This document shows, one piece after another, positions 7,500-14,764 of a stretch of 28,908 nucleotides of DNA. A program made the position numbers and the translations under genes. The stretch spans positions 1 through 28,908 of the forward strand of contig JAEWHT010000100.1 in the NCBI GenBank assembly GCA_023387695.1. Reading direction: 5' to 3'. Within the stretch, counting starts at the first letter, position 1; each line of letters starts with the position of its first letter. The notes under the pieces were generated by a model. The model made no database searches and was not told the DNA's origin. It was given only the letters and a program-made list of their open reading frames with translations. The DNA comes from Pseudomonadota bacterium (GTDB taxonomy: Bacteria > Pseudomonadota > Alphaproteobacteria > Rhizobiales > Xanthobacteraceae).

Positions 7500-8732
7500 T
7501 TAGGATCCCTGCCGCAACTTCGCCAGCACCTTCAGCCCGCCATAGCCGTCGGCGGGCGCGAGGCCGGCGCGTTGTTGAAAGTCCTTGATTGCCTTCATTG
7601 TGTCGTTGCCGACGCGGCCGTCGGTGCCGCCGGTATCGAAACCGGCTTTGGTCAGCCGCGTCTGCATCTCCTGCACCTCAGCAAGCGTCAAGATGCGCTC
7701 AGAGCCAGGGAAGGGCTGGATGAAAGGCGGCGCGCCGAGGCAGCGGTCGCCGAGATGGCAGATCGCCAGCGCGTAATTCATCGAGGGATTGTAGCTCTTT
7801 ACCGCATTGAAGTTCGGTCCGAGCAGGAACGTCGGCCCGCCCGCGACCGGCGTCCACATCTGCGCAGATGCATTCGGTTGCGGGAACGGCTGGCCGTCGG
7901 CGCGGGTGACGCCGGCTGCCTGCCAGGCCGCGTAGGTGCGGCTGCCGCTCATCTCGCCGGACGCGCGCACCTCGTAACCCCAATGCTCGCCGCGGCGCCA
8001 TTTGCCGCGATGGACGAGATACTTTGCCGTTGATCCCAGCGCGTCATCGGGCTTGCCGAACGGCGAGACCTTGCCGTCGCCGTCATAGTCGATACCGACA
8101 TTGAGCCAGACCTCCGGCATCCATTGCGAATTCCCCATCGCGCCGGCCCATGAGCCCTTCATTTCCTCAGGCGAGCTCCAGCCCTTGTCGACGATGCGCA
8201 GCGCATTGAGCAGCTCGGCCTCCCAATACGCCTTGCGGCGTGGCTCGTTCCACGCGAGCGCGGCGAGCGAGGGAAACACCGGCGTCATGTGGTTCTGCTG
8301 CACCAGCGGATCGCCGTACGCGGACTCCACGCCCCATAGAGCCAGAAGCGTGCCGCGCTCGACGCCGAAATCGCGCTCGATGCGCGCGAACAGCGCTTCG
8401 TTGTTCTTCAGCGCGATCTTGCCGTTGATGATGCGCCAGTCGGAGACGCGCCGGTTGATGTACTGCCAGACCTGCTCATGGAATTCGGGCTGGTTGCGCA
8501 TCTGCTTGAACACGCTCATGTCGGGCTCGACCCGTGCCATGGCGCGTTGCCAGGTCGCGGCCGAAATGCCCTTGGCCATCGCGCGTGCGCGAAAAGCCTC
8601 GCGCCATTCATCGAAGCCGGGGGGCGACGCGAGAGCGGGCGTCGAAGCTGCGAGCATGGTGGCTGCGCCGAGCGAAGATTGCAGCAGGGCGCGGCGGGTG
8701 ATGCGAGTGGCGGAGGAATCAGCGTGCTTCAT
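7500..8732 (-). CDS. Lytic murein transglycosylase (MltB-like) with Tat signal and peptidoglycan-binding domain
   Basis: The enzyme cleaves the MurNAc-GlcNAc bond in peptidoglycan, forming 1,6-anhydro ends. The N-terminus has a twin-arginine motif (ITRRALLQSS) followed by a hydrophobic stretch and ALA-S at about 35, so export by Tat to the periplasm is predicted. No lipobox cysteine is visible. The SLT-like catalytic domain spans about residues 38-330, with the catalytic glutamate in LWGVESAYGDP (Glu136) and the later GAMGNSQWMPEVW. A C-terminal peptidoglycan-binding domain (about 345-407) contains LTKAGFDTGGTDGRVGNDTM. The gene converges on the aldolase-like gene. Confidence 0.94.
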   Translation of the reverse strand: MKHADSSATRITRRALLQSSLGAATMLAASTPALASPPGFDEWREAFRARAMAKGISAATWQRAMARVEPDMSVFKQMRNQPEFHEQVWQYINRRVSDWRIINGKIALKNNEALFARIERDFGVERGTLLALWGVESAYGDPLVQQNHMTPVFPSLAALAWNEPRRKAYWEAELLNALRIVDKGWSSPEEMKGSWAGAMGNSQWMPEVWLNVGIDYDGDGKVSPFGKPDDALGSTAKYLVHRGKWRRGEHWGYEVRASGEMSGSRTYAAWQAAGVTRADGQPFPQPNASAQMWTPVAGGPTFLLGPNFNAVKSYNPSMNYALAICHLGDRCLGAPPFIQPFPGSERILTLAEVQEMQTRLTKAGFDTGGTDGRVGNDTMKAIKDFQQRAGLAPADGYGGLKVLAKLRQGS

Positions 8733-8859
8733 GGCGCCATTCTAGCGGGAAACAGGGCTCGTGTGAGCCGGGTTCCTGGAACGCTGAGAATAGGCTGTTC
8801 CCACGGAACAAAGTGTCGCACTCCTGCATTCCCTCCGCACGACAATGGAGGAGGACAAA

Positions 8860-9114
8860 ATGAAGAAATATCTGTTTGCGGCTGCCATGTTCACGGTTAT
8901 TGCGGCCCCCGCTTTCGCGGACGAGGTTGGCGTTCACGTCGGTCCGGTCGGCGCCGGCGTGACGGTCGGCGAGTCTCACGAATATCGGGACCGCGATCGT
9001 GATCGTACCACCGTGATCAAGGAGCGTGCACCTGCCGATCGCACCACCGTCATCAAGAAGGAAGATGAGTTCGGCAATCGCAGCAAGACCGTGATTCATC
9101 ACGATAACGATTGA
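8860..9114 (+). CDS. Small exported charged protein
   Basis: The 84-residue product begins MKKYLFAAAMFTVIAAPAFA, a clear Sec signal peptide with an AFA cleavage site. The mature part is very hydrophilic, with a DRDRDR run and two near-repeats of the pattern DRTTVIK, and ends in HHDND. It should be periplasmic. I do not recognise a named domain. The ATG at 8860 has a strong GGAGGAGG site, so the upstream in-frame ATG at 8845 is not used. A stable terminator hairpin follows directly, suggesting a monocistronic unit. Similar small Arg/Asp-rich exported proteins occur in rhizobia; the role is unknown. Confidence 0.8.
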   Translation: MKKYLFAAAMFTVIAAPAFADEVGVHVGPVGAGVTVGESHEYRDRDRDRTTVIKERAPADRTTVIKKEDEFGNRSKTVIHHDND

Positions 9115-9122
9115 TGGAGCAA

Positions 9123-9152
9123 GGCCCCGGCCGATCGCCGGGGCCCGCCTTT
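9123..9152 (+). terminator. Rho-independent-type terminator
   Basis: GGCCCCGGC (9123-9131) and GCCGGGGCC (9137-9145) form a perfect 9-bp stem with a 5-nt loop, 8 bp after the preceding stop. A short T-rich stretch follows at 9150. Confidence 0.75.
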
Positions 9153-9174
9153 CTCAGCAAGACTTCGGGGTGGA

Positions 9175-9426
9175 ATGAAGATACGCGCGCATGCGGAAAG
9201 CCATGTCGTCGAGCTCGATGACGGATCATGCTGGCAGATTTTTCCCGGCGATCTCGCGGTGACGCTTAGCTGGAAACCCGAAACGGATCTGCACTTGGAG
9301 GCCAGCAGCGACCGGGTGTGTTCGCACGTGCTGGTGAATGCCACGGACCAAAGCCGTGTCCGGGTTATTGTGGCTGGCGAACGCTGGCCCAACGGCGAGG
9401 TTAAGAAAGCGTTGAAGCGCGGCTAG
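9175..9426 (+). CDS. Small conserved-type hypothetical protein
   Basis: The 83-residue protein starts at an ATG preceded by GGGGTGGA. It reads as a compact mostly beta fold, with VVELDDGSCWQIFPGDL followed by TLSWKPETDLHLE. It has no signal peptide or membrane segment. I do not recognise the family. The preceding gene has its own terminator, so this gene is probably transcribed separately. Codon use matches its neighbours, which supports real coding. Confidence 0.65.
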   Translation: MKIRAHAESHVVELDDGSCWQIFPGDLAVTLSWKPETDLHLEASSDRVCSHVLVNATDQSRVRVIVAGERWPNGEVKKALKRG

Positions 9427-9510
9427 GGCGGCGTTTCGCTAAGGGCAAATCCCCAACTTTAAGTGTGTCCTTTTACGGTCGCTTCGCTTCCGTGTGTGCA
9501 TCATGCGCCC

Positions 9511-9693
9511 ATGCGAGAGCTGTTCGACATCATCCGTGCCAATCCCTGGCCGTTCGGCGCCGGGCTATTCGTCGTGATCCTGATGATCATCGCCGAGAAT
9601 TTTGGTCGGGGCATTCAGGGTGACGGTGGCGGCGGAGACTTCCCGGATTTCGGCAGTTGCGATGGTGGCGGGGACGGCGGAGGCGGCGACTAG
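9511..9693 (+). CDS. Small single-pass membrane protein with Gly/Asp-rich tail
   Basis: The 60-residue product has a transmembrane segment at about residues 13-29 (PFGAGLFVVILMIIA). The tail of about 28 residues is almost only Gly and Asp with one Cys (GDFPDFGSCDGGGDGGGGD). Such GGGD tails recur in small membrane proteins of unknown function in alphaproteobacteria. I chose the ATG at 9511 because residues before it (from a GTG at 9463) look non-coding. No clear ribosome binding site is seen. It is followed after 10 bp by the convergent MarR gene. Confidence 0.6.
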   Translation: MRELFDIIRANPWPFGAGLFVVILMIIAENFGRGIQGDGGGGDFPDFGSCDGGGDGGGGD

Positions 9694-9703
9694 GGCGCTC
9701 CTC

Positions 9704-10228
9704 TTAGTCTTCTTGCAGCTCCGTCGCGACATTGGCCAGCCAGCGGCGAATGCTTGCCTCTGCCTTGGGATCGAGCCCATTGACCAGGCGCTTCTCCAAT
9801 TCAATCACGCGATCCCGGCACGCTTTCAGCAGCGTCGCGCCGCGCGGCGTCAGCGTCCATTGCTGGATGCGGCCGTGAACGGGATGCGGCGTCATCACAA
9901 TCGCGCCGTCGCGCTCGAGGTTGCGGATGATGACCCCGACGGTCTGCGGCGTCAGGAAGGTGAGGCGGGCGACATCCGCACCCGATAGTCCGGGATAGGC
10001 GTTCAGCATGGTCAGCGCCGCGAATTGCGGCGAGGTCACGCCGAGATCGGCCAGCGTACGTTCCATCTTCAGCCGAACCGCAGCGTGGGCCTGGCGCAGA
10101 AGATAGCCGAGATAGCCTTGCTCGCCGCGCTTGCCTTCGCCGGGGGCGGGAACGTGTACTGGGTTATCTCTTGTAGGCCTCTTCCGTCCTGGTTGCGATC
10201 TTGTGATACCAGCAGGCTTGCGTGACAT
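9704..10228 (-). CDS. MarR-family transcriptional regulator
   Basis: The protein has about 174 residues from the chosen start. A winged helix spans roughly residues 52-135: TSPQFAALTMLNAYPGLSGADVARLTFLTPQTVGVIIRNL is split here into recognition helix PQTVGVIIRNLERDG and wing HPVHGRIQQW. The N-terminal 30 residues are basic and disordered. MarR proteins are dimeric repressors that often respond to phenolics or oxidants. A longer start at 10255 would place its codon inside the palindrome at 10239-10263, so the ATG at 10228 is favoured. The gene is divergent from the AhpD-like and cupin genes, its likely targets. Confidence 0.9.
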   Translation of the reverse strand: MSRKPAGITRSQPGRKRPTRDNPVHVPAPGEGKRGEQGYLGYLLRQAHAAVRLKMERTLADLGVTSPQFAALTMLNAYPGLSGADVARLTFLTPQTVGVIIRNLERDGAIVMTPHPVHGRIQQWTLTPRGATLLKACRDRVIELEKRLVNGLDPKAEASIRRWLANVATELQED

Positions 10229-10238
10229 ATCAGAGCCC

Positions 10239-10263
10239 TTATAAGATGTAAGCATTCTTATAA
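10239..10263. promoter_or_regulatory. Candidate MarR operator
   Basis: TTATAAG (10239-10245) and CTTATAA (10257-10263) form a perfect inverted repeat around 11 nt, with an inner ATG/CAT symmetry. It is AT-rich in a GC-rich region. It lies between the divergent MarR and AhpD-like genes, where it could control both. MarR dimers typically bind such imperfect palindromes. Confidence 0.6.
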
Positions 10264-10282
10264 TAGCACGAGGTCGACGGCA

Positions 10283-10765
10283 ATGTCACATGCCCGCAGC
10301 GAGTACGAGGATTTCAAGAGAATTGCGCCGGACGCCTATGATCTGGTGCTTGCGCTGGGCCAGGTTGCCGCAAAGGCCGGCCTCGACAAGCAGCTCCTCG
10401 AGCTCGTGAAGCTTCGCGCCTCGCAGATCAACGGCTGCGCGTTCTGCGTGCAGCATCACGTGCTCCTCTCGGAGCGCCTCGGGATCCCCATGGACAAGCT
10501 GCATCTGGTTGCGGTCTGGCGGGAGGCGCCAATCTTCTCGCAACGCGAGCGAGCTGCATTGGCCTGGGCCGAGGCGCTGACCCTGCTGCCCGATGGCTTC
10601 GGCGACGAGGTTTATGCAGAGGTGCAGCGCGAATTCTCCGAGACGGAGCTGATGTATCTGACGTCAGCAATTGCCTCGATCAATGTCTGGAACCGCTTTG
10701 GCGCTGCCTTTCGCTGGACGCCGCCGAAGCGACAGGTCGAGGCGAGTGCCGCGGCATCTCGATAG
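10283..10765 (+). CDS. AhpD-like carboxymuconolactone decarboxylase family protein
   Basis: The 160-residue protein has the alkylhydroperoxidase AhpD core: LLELVKLRASQINGCAFCVQ with the redox CxxC at Cys52/Cys55 and a histidine at 58/59. The glutamate at about 40 belongs to the proton relay of the family. AhpD-type proteins reduce peroxides or act as thiol redox partners; some members of the broader family are decarboxylases. The long C-terminal helix (AIASINVWNRFGAAFRW) is typical of the uncharacterised peroxidase-related subgroup. The gene lies downstream of a MarR operator, consistent with oxidant or electrophile induction, and 18 bp before a cupin gene, likely one operon. Confidence 0.9.
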   Translation: MSHARSEYEDFKRIAPDAYDLVLALGQVAAKAGLDKQLLELVKLRASQINGCAFCVQHHVLLSERLGIPMDKLHLVAVWREAPIFSQRERAALAWAEALTLLPDGFGDEVYAEVQREFSETELMYLTSAIASINVWNRFGAAFRWTPPKRQVEASAAASR

Positions 10766-10783
10766 CAACAAGGGGATAATACT

Positions 10784-11281
10784 ATGACAGCTATGAGTTT
10801 GGCGCCTGCGTCACGCCAATCGCGTTCGATGGCGCTCGCCGTTGTTGGTGGGCTCGCTTGCGCATTCACGATCGGCAAGGTGCTGCCCGTGACGATGAGC
10901 GCCGTTTCGGGCGCACTCGCGCCGCTGTGCGCCACAGCTGCGGAGAGTTCACCGCTCGACAAGGTCGAGATTATCGGCTCCTACGCATTGCCCAACGTGC
11001 CGGGCAAGCGCGTCACCATCGTACGCGTGTTCTATGGTCCGCGCGGGTTTTCGCGGCCGCATCGCCATGCCGGCTCAGTGACCGCATACATCACCAAGGG
11101 CGAGATCCGTTCTCAGCTCGGCGGTGGCCCCGTGGAGACGTTCGCTGTCGGCCAGTCCTTCTTCGAACCGCCGGGCGCAACGCATCTGGTGTCGGCCAAC
11201 GCCAGCAACACCGAGCCCGCCGAACTCGTCGCCGTATTCGTCGCGGATGAGGGCGCGCAACTGACGACGTATCTGGAGTGA
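10784..11281 (+). CDS. Cupin-domain protein, membrane-anchored or exported
   Basis: The 165-residue protein has an N-terminal hydrophobic segment (SMALAVVGGLACAFTIGKVL, about 15-34), read as a signal anchor or signal peptide. A single cupin barrel follows, about residues 55-160. It has metal-ligand motif 1 in RPHRHAGSVTAYITKGEIRS and motif 2 in EPPGATHLVSANAS. The enzymatic role is not predictable; many such cupins bind small organic ligands. AAGGGG precedes the ATG at suitable spacing. It is in an apparent operon with the AhpD-like gene, so a joint role in handling oxidised small molecules is a reasonable inference. Confidence 0.85.
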   Translation: MTAMSLAPASRQSRSMALAVVGGLACAFTIGKVLPVTMSAVSGALAPLCATAAESSPLDKVEIIGSYALPNVPGKRVTIVRVFYGPRGFSRPHRHAGSVTAYITKGEIRSQLGGGPVETFAVGQSFFEPPGATHLVSANASNTEPAELVAVFVADEGAQLTTYLE

Positions 11282-11287
11282 ATGTGG

Positions 11288-11317
11288 AGCCCGGATGTCG
11301 CTTCGTACTTCCGGGCT
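11288..11317. terminator. Hairpin between convergent genes, REP-like
   Basis: AGCCCGGA (11288-11295) and TCCGGGCT (11310-11317) pair perfectly over 8 bp around a 14-nt loop. The element lies between the convergent cupin and M23 genes. Its form (AGCCCGGAT followed by ATCCGGGCT-like arms) resembles short palindromes often dispersed in rhizobial genomes. It may terminate both genes. Confidence 0.5.
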
Positions 11318-11332
11318 ACTTCACGGAAAGCC

Positions 11333-12934
11333 TCAGTTTTCTTCGCTGCTTGATCCCTCGCGCAGGTCGGGCTTGACCACGTCCTCGGGCAGCGCATGTG
11401 CGACAGGTTGCGGGTTGCCCGCGATTTCCGTCCCGATCTCGTGGCCGCGCGCGCGGATCAGGCGCTCATAGGCCGAAACCAGTGTCACGTAGGGGCTGAC
11501 CCAGATCCAGCCGTCGCGGGTAAACACCTGAACGTCGAAATGCAGGTGCATCGACGTTCCCGCAGGATGATCGAGATAGTTGGAGATCACGCCGATCTTT
11601 TCGCCTTCGGTGACGATGCGACCATTGAGTACGCCGTCGGCGTTCAACGCCTGCGGATTCATGTGCATGTAGCGGAAGCGAATGTGCTCGGTGCGGCTGT
11701 TGACTAGCAGCGTCGCGGCCTGGTCCTTGGAGGCGCGGATGACCATGGCATCGCGCGTCGCAACGACAGCACGTTGTTTGGGATCGCAGGGCTCGCGACC
11801 ATCGCCGGGCGAGGGGCATTCGGCCGCGCGGATGTCCTCACCCTGGTGGCCGTAGCCGCCACCACACTGCCAGACCTCGAAGCTGCGTGACTCGCAGAAA
11901 TTGTCGCGCCAGGGATAGGCGGTCGGGCCGTCGTCCTTGTCGCGCTTTGCGTAGGATTGCGAGTGCACGAACGCCGGCGCCTTCTCGAGCGGGAAACGGA
12001 TCTGCGCATAGGCCATCGGGTCGGGATGGCCACCCTGTTTGCGATAGCCGGTGTTCGGGATGATATCGCCGCTCGGCCGGTAGGTGAAATCGGCCGATCG
12101 TCCAGCAGGACGATCGATCAATTCGGAAGCGACGTCCATCAGCGGCCGCAGGCGCTGGCCGCCGGCGACGTGCAACGCCTTCAGGAAGCGCTCAGCAACG
12201 GGATAGGCCTCCTTGCAGGCCAGCCGCCGCGGCTTTGCGACGCTGTCCAGACACTGGATCGACACCACATAGGCGACGCCGAAGCGCGTGAAGGCGTAGC
12301 GCACATAGCCTTCGCGAATGAATTTGCGCAGGTCCGGATAGATCGACGCAAGCGGCTTGACCGGCTCGCCTTTGCCGCCGGCGGGATCGGCAATGTCGTA
12401 CACCAGCGCCGATCCCGTGATCTGAATCTCGACCGGCTTTGCAAACACGCGCGTCGGCATGCCGTCACCGGCACCGGGCTCGAGCGAAAAACTTGCGCTG
12501 TAGCCGGCGGGGCCGGCGTCGAACATGTCGACGGGATTGAAATCGGCTTGGTAGCGCGACAGCGCGAGCGTGGACGGTGCGCCGCTGCGTTGCGCATCGA
12601 GATAGGCGGCGGCATCAAACGGCAGCAGCACGGGAACGGAGCTGCGGGCAATGCCGGTGAAGAATTGCGAGGAGACCGCGTTGAGTTGCACCAGCGCCGG
12701 CATCGCGCGCGGATCAAAGCGCGGCACCGAACGGCGCGGCACGAAGATGAAATCGCCCGCGACCTGTGGGCGGCTGTTGATCTCGGAGCGGAGCTGGTCG
12801 AGAGCTGCGCGCCAATCGACGCGCAGGGCTGTAAGTGAGGGGCTGCGGAATTCGTCCGCAGTGAGCGGCGTTGCAGTGGGGAGCGAAAGCGACGCCAGAA
12901 TAAGCGAGACGAAGCGGAAACTCTTCCCAACCAC
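11333..12934 (-). CDS. M23-family metallopeptidase (LytM-like), exported
   Basis: The protein has about 533 residues from the chosen GTG start. A signal peptide is visible (FRFVSLILASLSLPTATPLTA). The C-terminal M23 region holds GYGHQGEDIRA, with His and Asp as zinc ligands at about 363 and 367, and SMHLHFDVQVF near 461-470, giving the second HxH motif. LytM peptidases cut peptidoglycan cross-links, or act as amidase activators when degenerate; here the zinc ligands appear intact. The long N-terminal part (about 30-340) has no domain I recognise. GTG at 12934 is favoured over GTG at 12955 because GGGGGGCGAG sits just before it. The gene follows efp by 36 bp and is probably co-transcribed with it. 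Confidence 0.87.
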   Translation of the reverse strand: MVGKSFRFVSLILASLSLPTATPLTADEFRSPSLTALRVDWRAALDQLRSEINSRPQVAGDFIFVPRRSVPRFDPRAMPALVQLNAVSSQFFTGIARSSVPVLLPFDAAAYLDAQRSGAPSTLALSRYQADFNPVDMFDAGPAGYSASFSLEPGAGDGMPTRVFAKPVEIQITGSALVYDIADPAGGKGEPVKPLASIYPDLRKFIREGYVRYAFTRFGVAYVVSIQCLDSVAKPRRLACKEAYPVAERFLKALHVAGGQRLRPLMDVASELIDRPAGRSADFTYRPSGDIIPNTGYRKQGGHPDPMAYAQIRFPLEKAPAFVHSQSYAKRDKDDGPTAYPWRDNFCESRSFEVWQCGGGYGHQGEDIRAAECPSPGDGREPCDPKQRAVVATRDAMVIRASKDQAATLLVNSRTEHIRFRYMHMNPQALNADGVLNGRIVTEGEKIGVISNYLDHPAGTSMHLHFDVQVFTRDGWIWVSPYVTLVSAYERLIRARGHEIGTEIAGNPQPVAHALPEDVVKPDLREGSSSEEN

Positions 12935-12970
12935 TGTCTCGCCCCCCGGCGGCACCTGCTTCGATCCCTC

Positions 12971-13537
12971 TTAGTCCTTGGCGCGCTCGGAGTAGGAGCC
13001 GTCTTCGGTCATCACCACGATGCGGGTGCCAACCGAAATGTGCGGCGGCACGGTGGTGCGGATGCCGTTGGAGAGAACGGCGGGCTTGTAGGACGAGGAA
13101 GCCGTCTGGCCCTTGGTCACCGGCTCGGTCTCAACCACCTCCAGCGTGACGCGCTGCGGCAGCGCGAGTGAGACCACATTGACGTCGTGGGTCGACAGCT
13201 TGACGATCATCTCCGGCTGGAGATACGCGGCCGCGTCGCCGACGACGTCCTTGGGCACCTGGACTTGATCGTAGGTCTCGGGGTTCATGAAGTGGAAGCC
13301 ATCGCCATCTTCATACAGGAAGGTGAAGTTGCGCTCTTCGATCGTGGCCTTTTCGACCTGGTCGGTGGTCTTGTAGCGCTCGGAGATCTTTACCCCGTCC
13401 GAGATTCGGCGCATTTCGATCTGGCTGACCGGCGTGCCCTTGCCGGGATGGATGTTCTCGGCGCTCACGACGACATAGAGCTTGCCGTCTTGCTCGATCA
13501 CGTTGCCCTTGCGAATAGAACTGGCGATGACTCTCAA
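12971..13537 (-). CDS. efp: Translation elongation factor P
   Basis: EF-P relieves ribosomes stalled at polyproline stretches. The 188-residue length is typical. The N-terminal KOW-like domain contains MRVIASSIRKGNVIEQDGKL and ENIHPGKGTP, whose lysine (Lys33) is the site that EpmA beta-lysylates. The two OB domains follow, with TYDQVQVP and the C-terminal GIRTTVPPHISVGTRIVV motif. Translation starts at TTG, preceded by AGGAAA at 7-nt spacing. No ATG or GTG is available near the conserved N-terminus. The gene is divergent from epmA-epmB, which encode its modification enzymes, and upstream of the M23 peptidase gene. Confidence 0.97.
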   Translation of the reverse strand: MRVIASSIRKGNVIEQDGKLYVVVSAENIHPGKGTPVSQIEMRRISDGVKISERYKTTDQVEKATIEERNFTFLYEDGDGFHFMNPETYDQVQVPKDVVGDAAAYLQPEMIVKLSTHDVNVVSLALPQRVTLEVVETEPVTKGQTASSSYKPAVLSNGIRTTVPPHISVGTRIVVMTEDGSYSERAKD

Positions 13538-13699
13538 AGCTATATTTCCTGCTTGCTTGGCCCGGCTCAGGCCAGGACGTGGTCAAATCGATGGGGGACT
13601 TGGGGCCTCAAATCAGACCTCGGCGCCCGTTTCGGGCCGCAACATACGCATTTTGTCGTTGAATGCCAGCATTTTGCTGGCTCATGGGGTGACCGGTTA

Positions 13700-14764
13700 A
13701 TGGTTGGGGACAAGCCCATTTCGCCGTTCTGGACGCCAGAGCGGCACCTCGATCGGCGGCCGTTCCTCCAGGCCAGGGGGGCCATCACCGGAGCTCTACG
13801 GGGCTTTTTCGCCGAACAGGGGTTCGTCGAGGTCGAAACCTCCGTCCTGCAGGTCTCCCCGGGTAATGAGACCCATCTGCATGCCCCCCGGACCGAGCTC
13901 ATCCGGCCCGATGGCAGCCGGGCCAGCCGATATTTGCGGACCTCGCCCGAATTCGCCTGCAAGAAGCTGCTGGCGGCCGGCGAAGAGCGGATTTTCGAGT
14001 TCGCCCGGGTCTTCCGCGACCGCGAGCGGGGCGACCTGCATTTACCCGAATTCACCATGCTGGAATGGTACCGGGCCGGTGCGCCCTATGACGCCATCAT
14101 GGCCGACACCGTTGTGGTCATCGCCACGGCCGCGCAGGAGACCGGCATTGGGACCTTCTCGTTCCGGGGCCGCACCGCCGATCCCTTCGCCGAGCCGGAA
14201 TTGCTGACCGTCGCCGGCGCCTTCGATCGGTTTGCTGGCATCGACCTGCTGTCGACAATCAGGGGTAACGAGGGTAACCGGGGCGCGCTCGCCCAGGCGG
14301 CCGCCGGCAAGGTTCGCGTCGCCGACAACGACACCTGGTCGGACATCTTCAGCAAGGTCCTGGTCGAGCATGTCGAGCCGCATCTGGGGCAGGGGCGTTT
14401 GACCATTTTGTTTGAGTACCCATCTCCAGAGTCGGCGTTGGCAAGGGTGACGGCCAGTGATCCGCGGGTCGCGGAGCGGTTCGAGGTCTATGCCTGCGGT
14501 GTCGAGCTCGCCAACGGCTTTGGTGAGTTGACCGACGCCGAGGAACAGCGCAAGCGCTTTACCGAATCCATGGCGGAGAAGCAGCGTCGCTACGGCGAGG
14601 CCTATCCGCTGGACGAGGATTTTCTGGCTGCGGTCGCTGCCATGCCGGAGGCAAGCGGTGTCGCGCTCGGCTTTGATCGGCTGGTGATGCTCGCAAGCGG
14701 TGCTTCACGGATTGATCAGGTGGTGTGGACGCCGCCTGCAAATGAAACGTTAAGTGAGAGATGA
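13700..14764 (+). CDS. epmA: Elongation factor P--(R)-beta-lysine ligase EpmA
   Basis: EpmA is a lysyl-tRNA-synthetase paralogue that attaches (R)-beta-lysine to the conserved lysine of EF-P. The 354-residue protein contains only the class II synthetase core and lacks the anticodon-binding domain. Visible motifs are ALRGFFAEQGFVEVETSVLQ (motif 1), ARVFRDRERGDLHLPEFTML (motif 2) and GVALGFDRLVML (motif 3). Length and lack of an N-terminal OB fold separate it from LysS. The frame stays open far upstream to 13187, but that stretch overlaps efp on the other strand and is not coding. ATG at 13700 begins the family-typical N-terminus. The stop overlaps epmB by 4 bp (ATGA), giving translational coupling. 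Confidence 0.95.
   Translation: MVGDKPISPFWTPERHLDRRPFLQARGAITGALRGFFAEQGFVEVETSVLQVSPGNETHLHAPRTELIRPDGSRASRYLRTSPEFACKKLLAAGEERIFEFARVFRDRERGDLHLPEFTMLEWYRAGAPYDAIMADTVVVIATAAQETGIGTFSFRGRTADPFAEPELLTVAGAFDRFAGIDLLSTIRGNEGNRGALAQAAAGKVRVADNDTWSDIFSKVLVEHVEPHLGQGRLTILFEYPSPESALARVTASDPRVAERFEVYACGVELANGFGELTDAEEQRKRFTESMAEKQRRYGEAYPLDEDFLAAVAAMPEASGVALGFDRLVMLASGASRIDQVVWTPPANETLSER

Noticed and set aside
13187..13699. N-terminal extension of EpmA
   Set aside because: The frame is open but covers much of efp on the opposite strand and does not match the family N-terminus, which begins at 13700.
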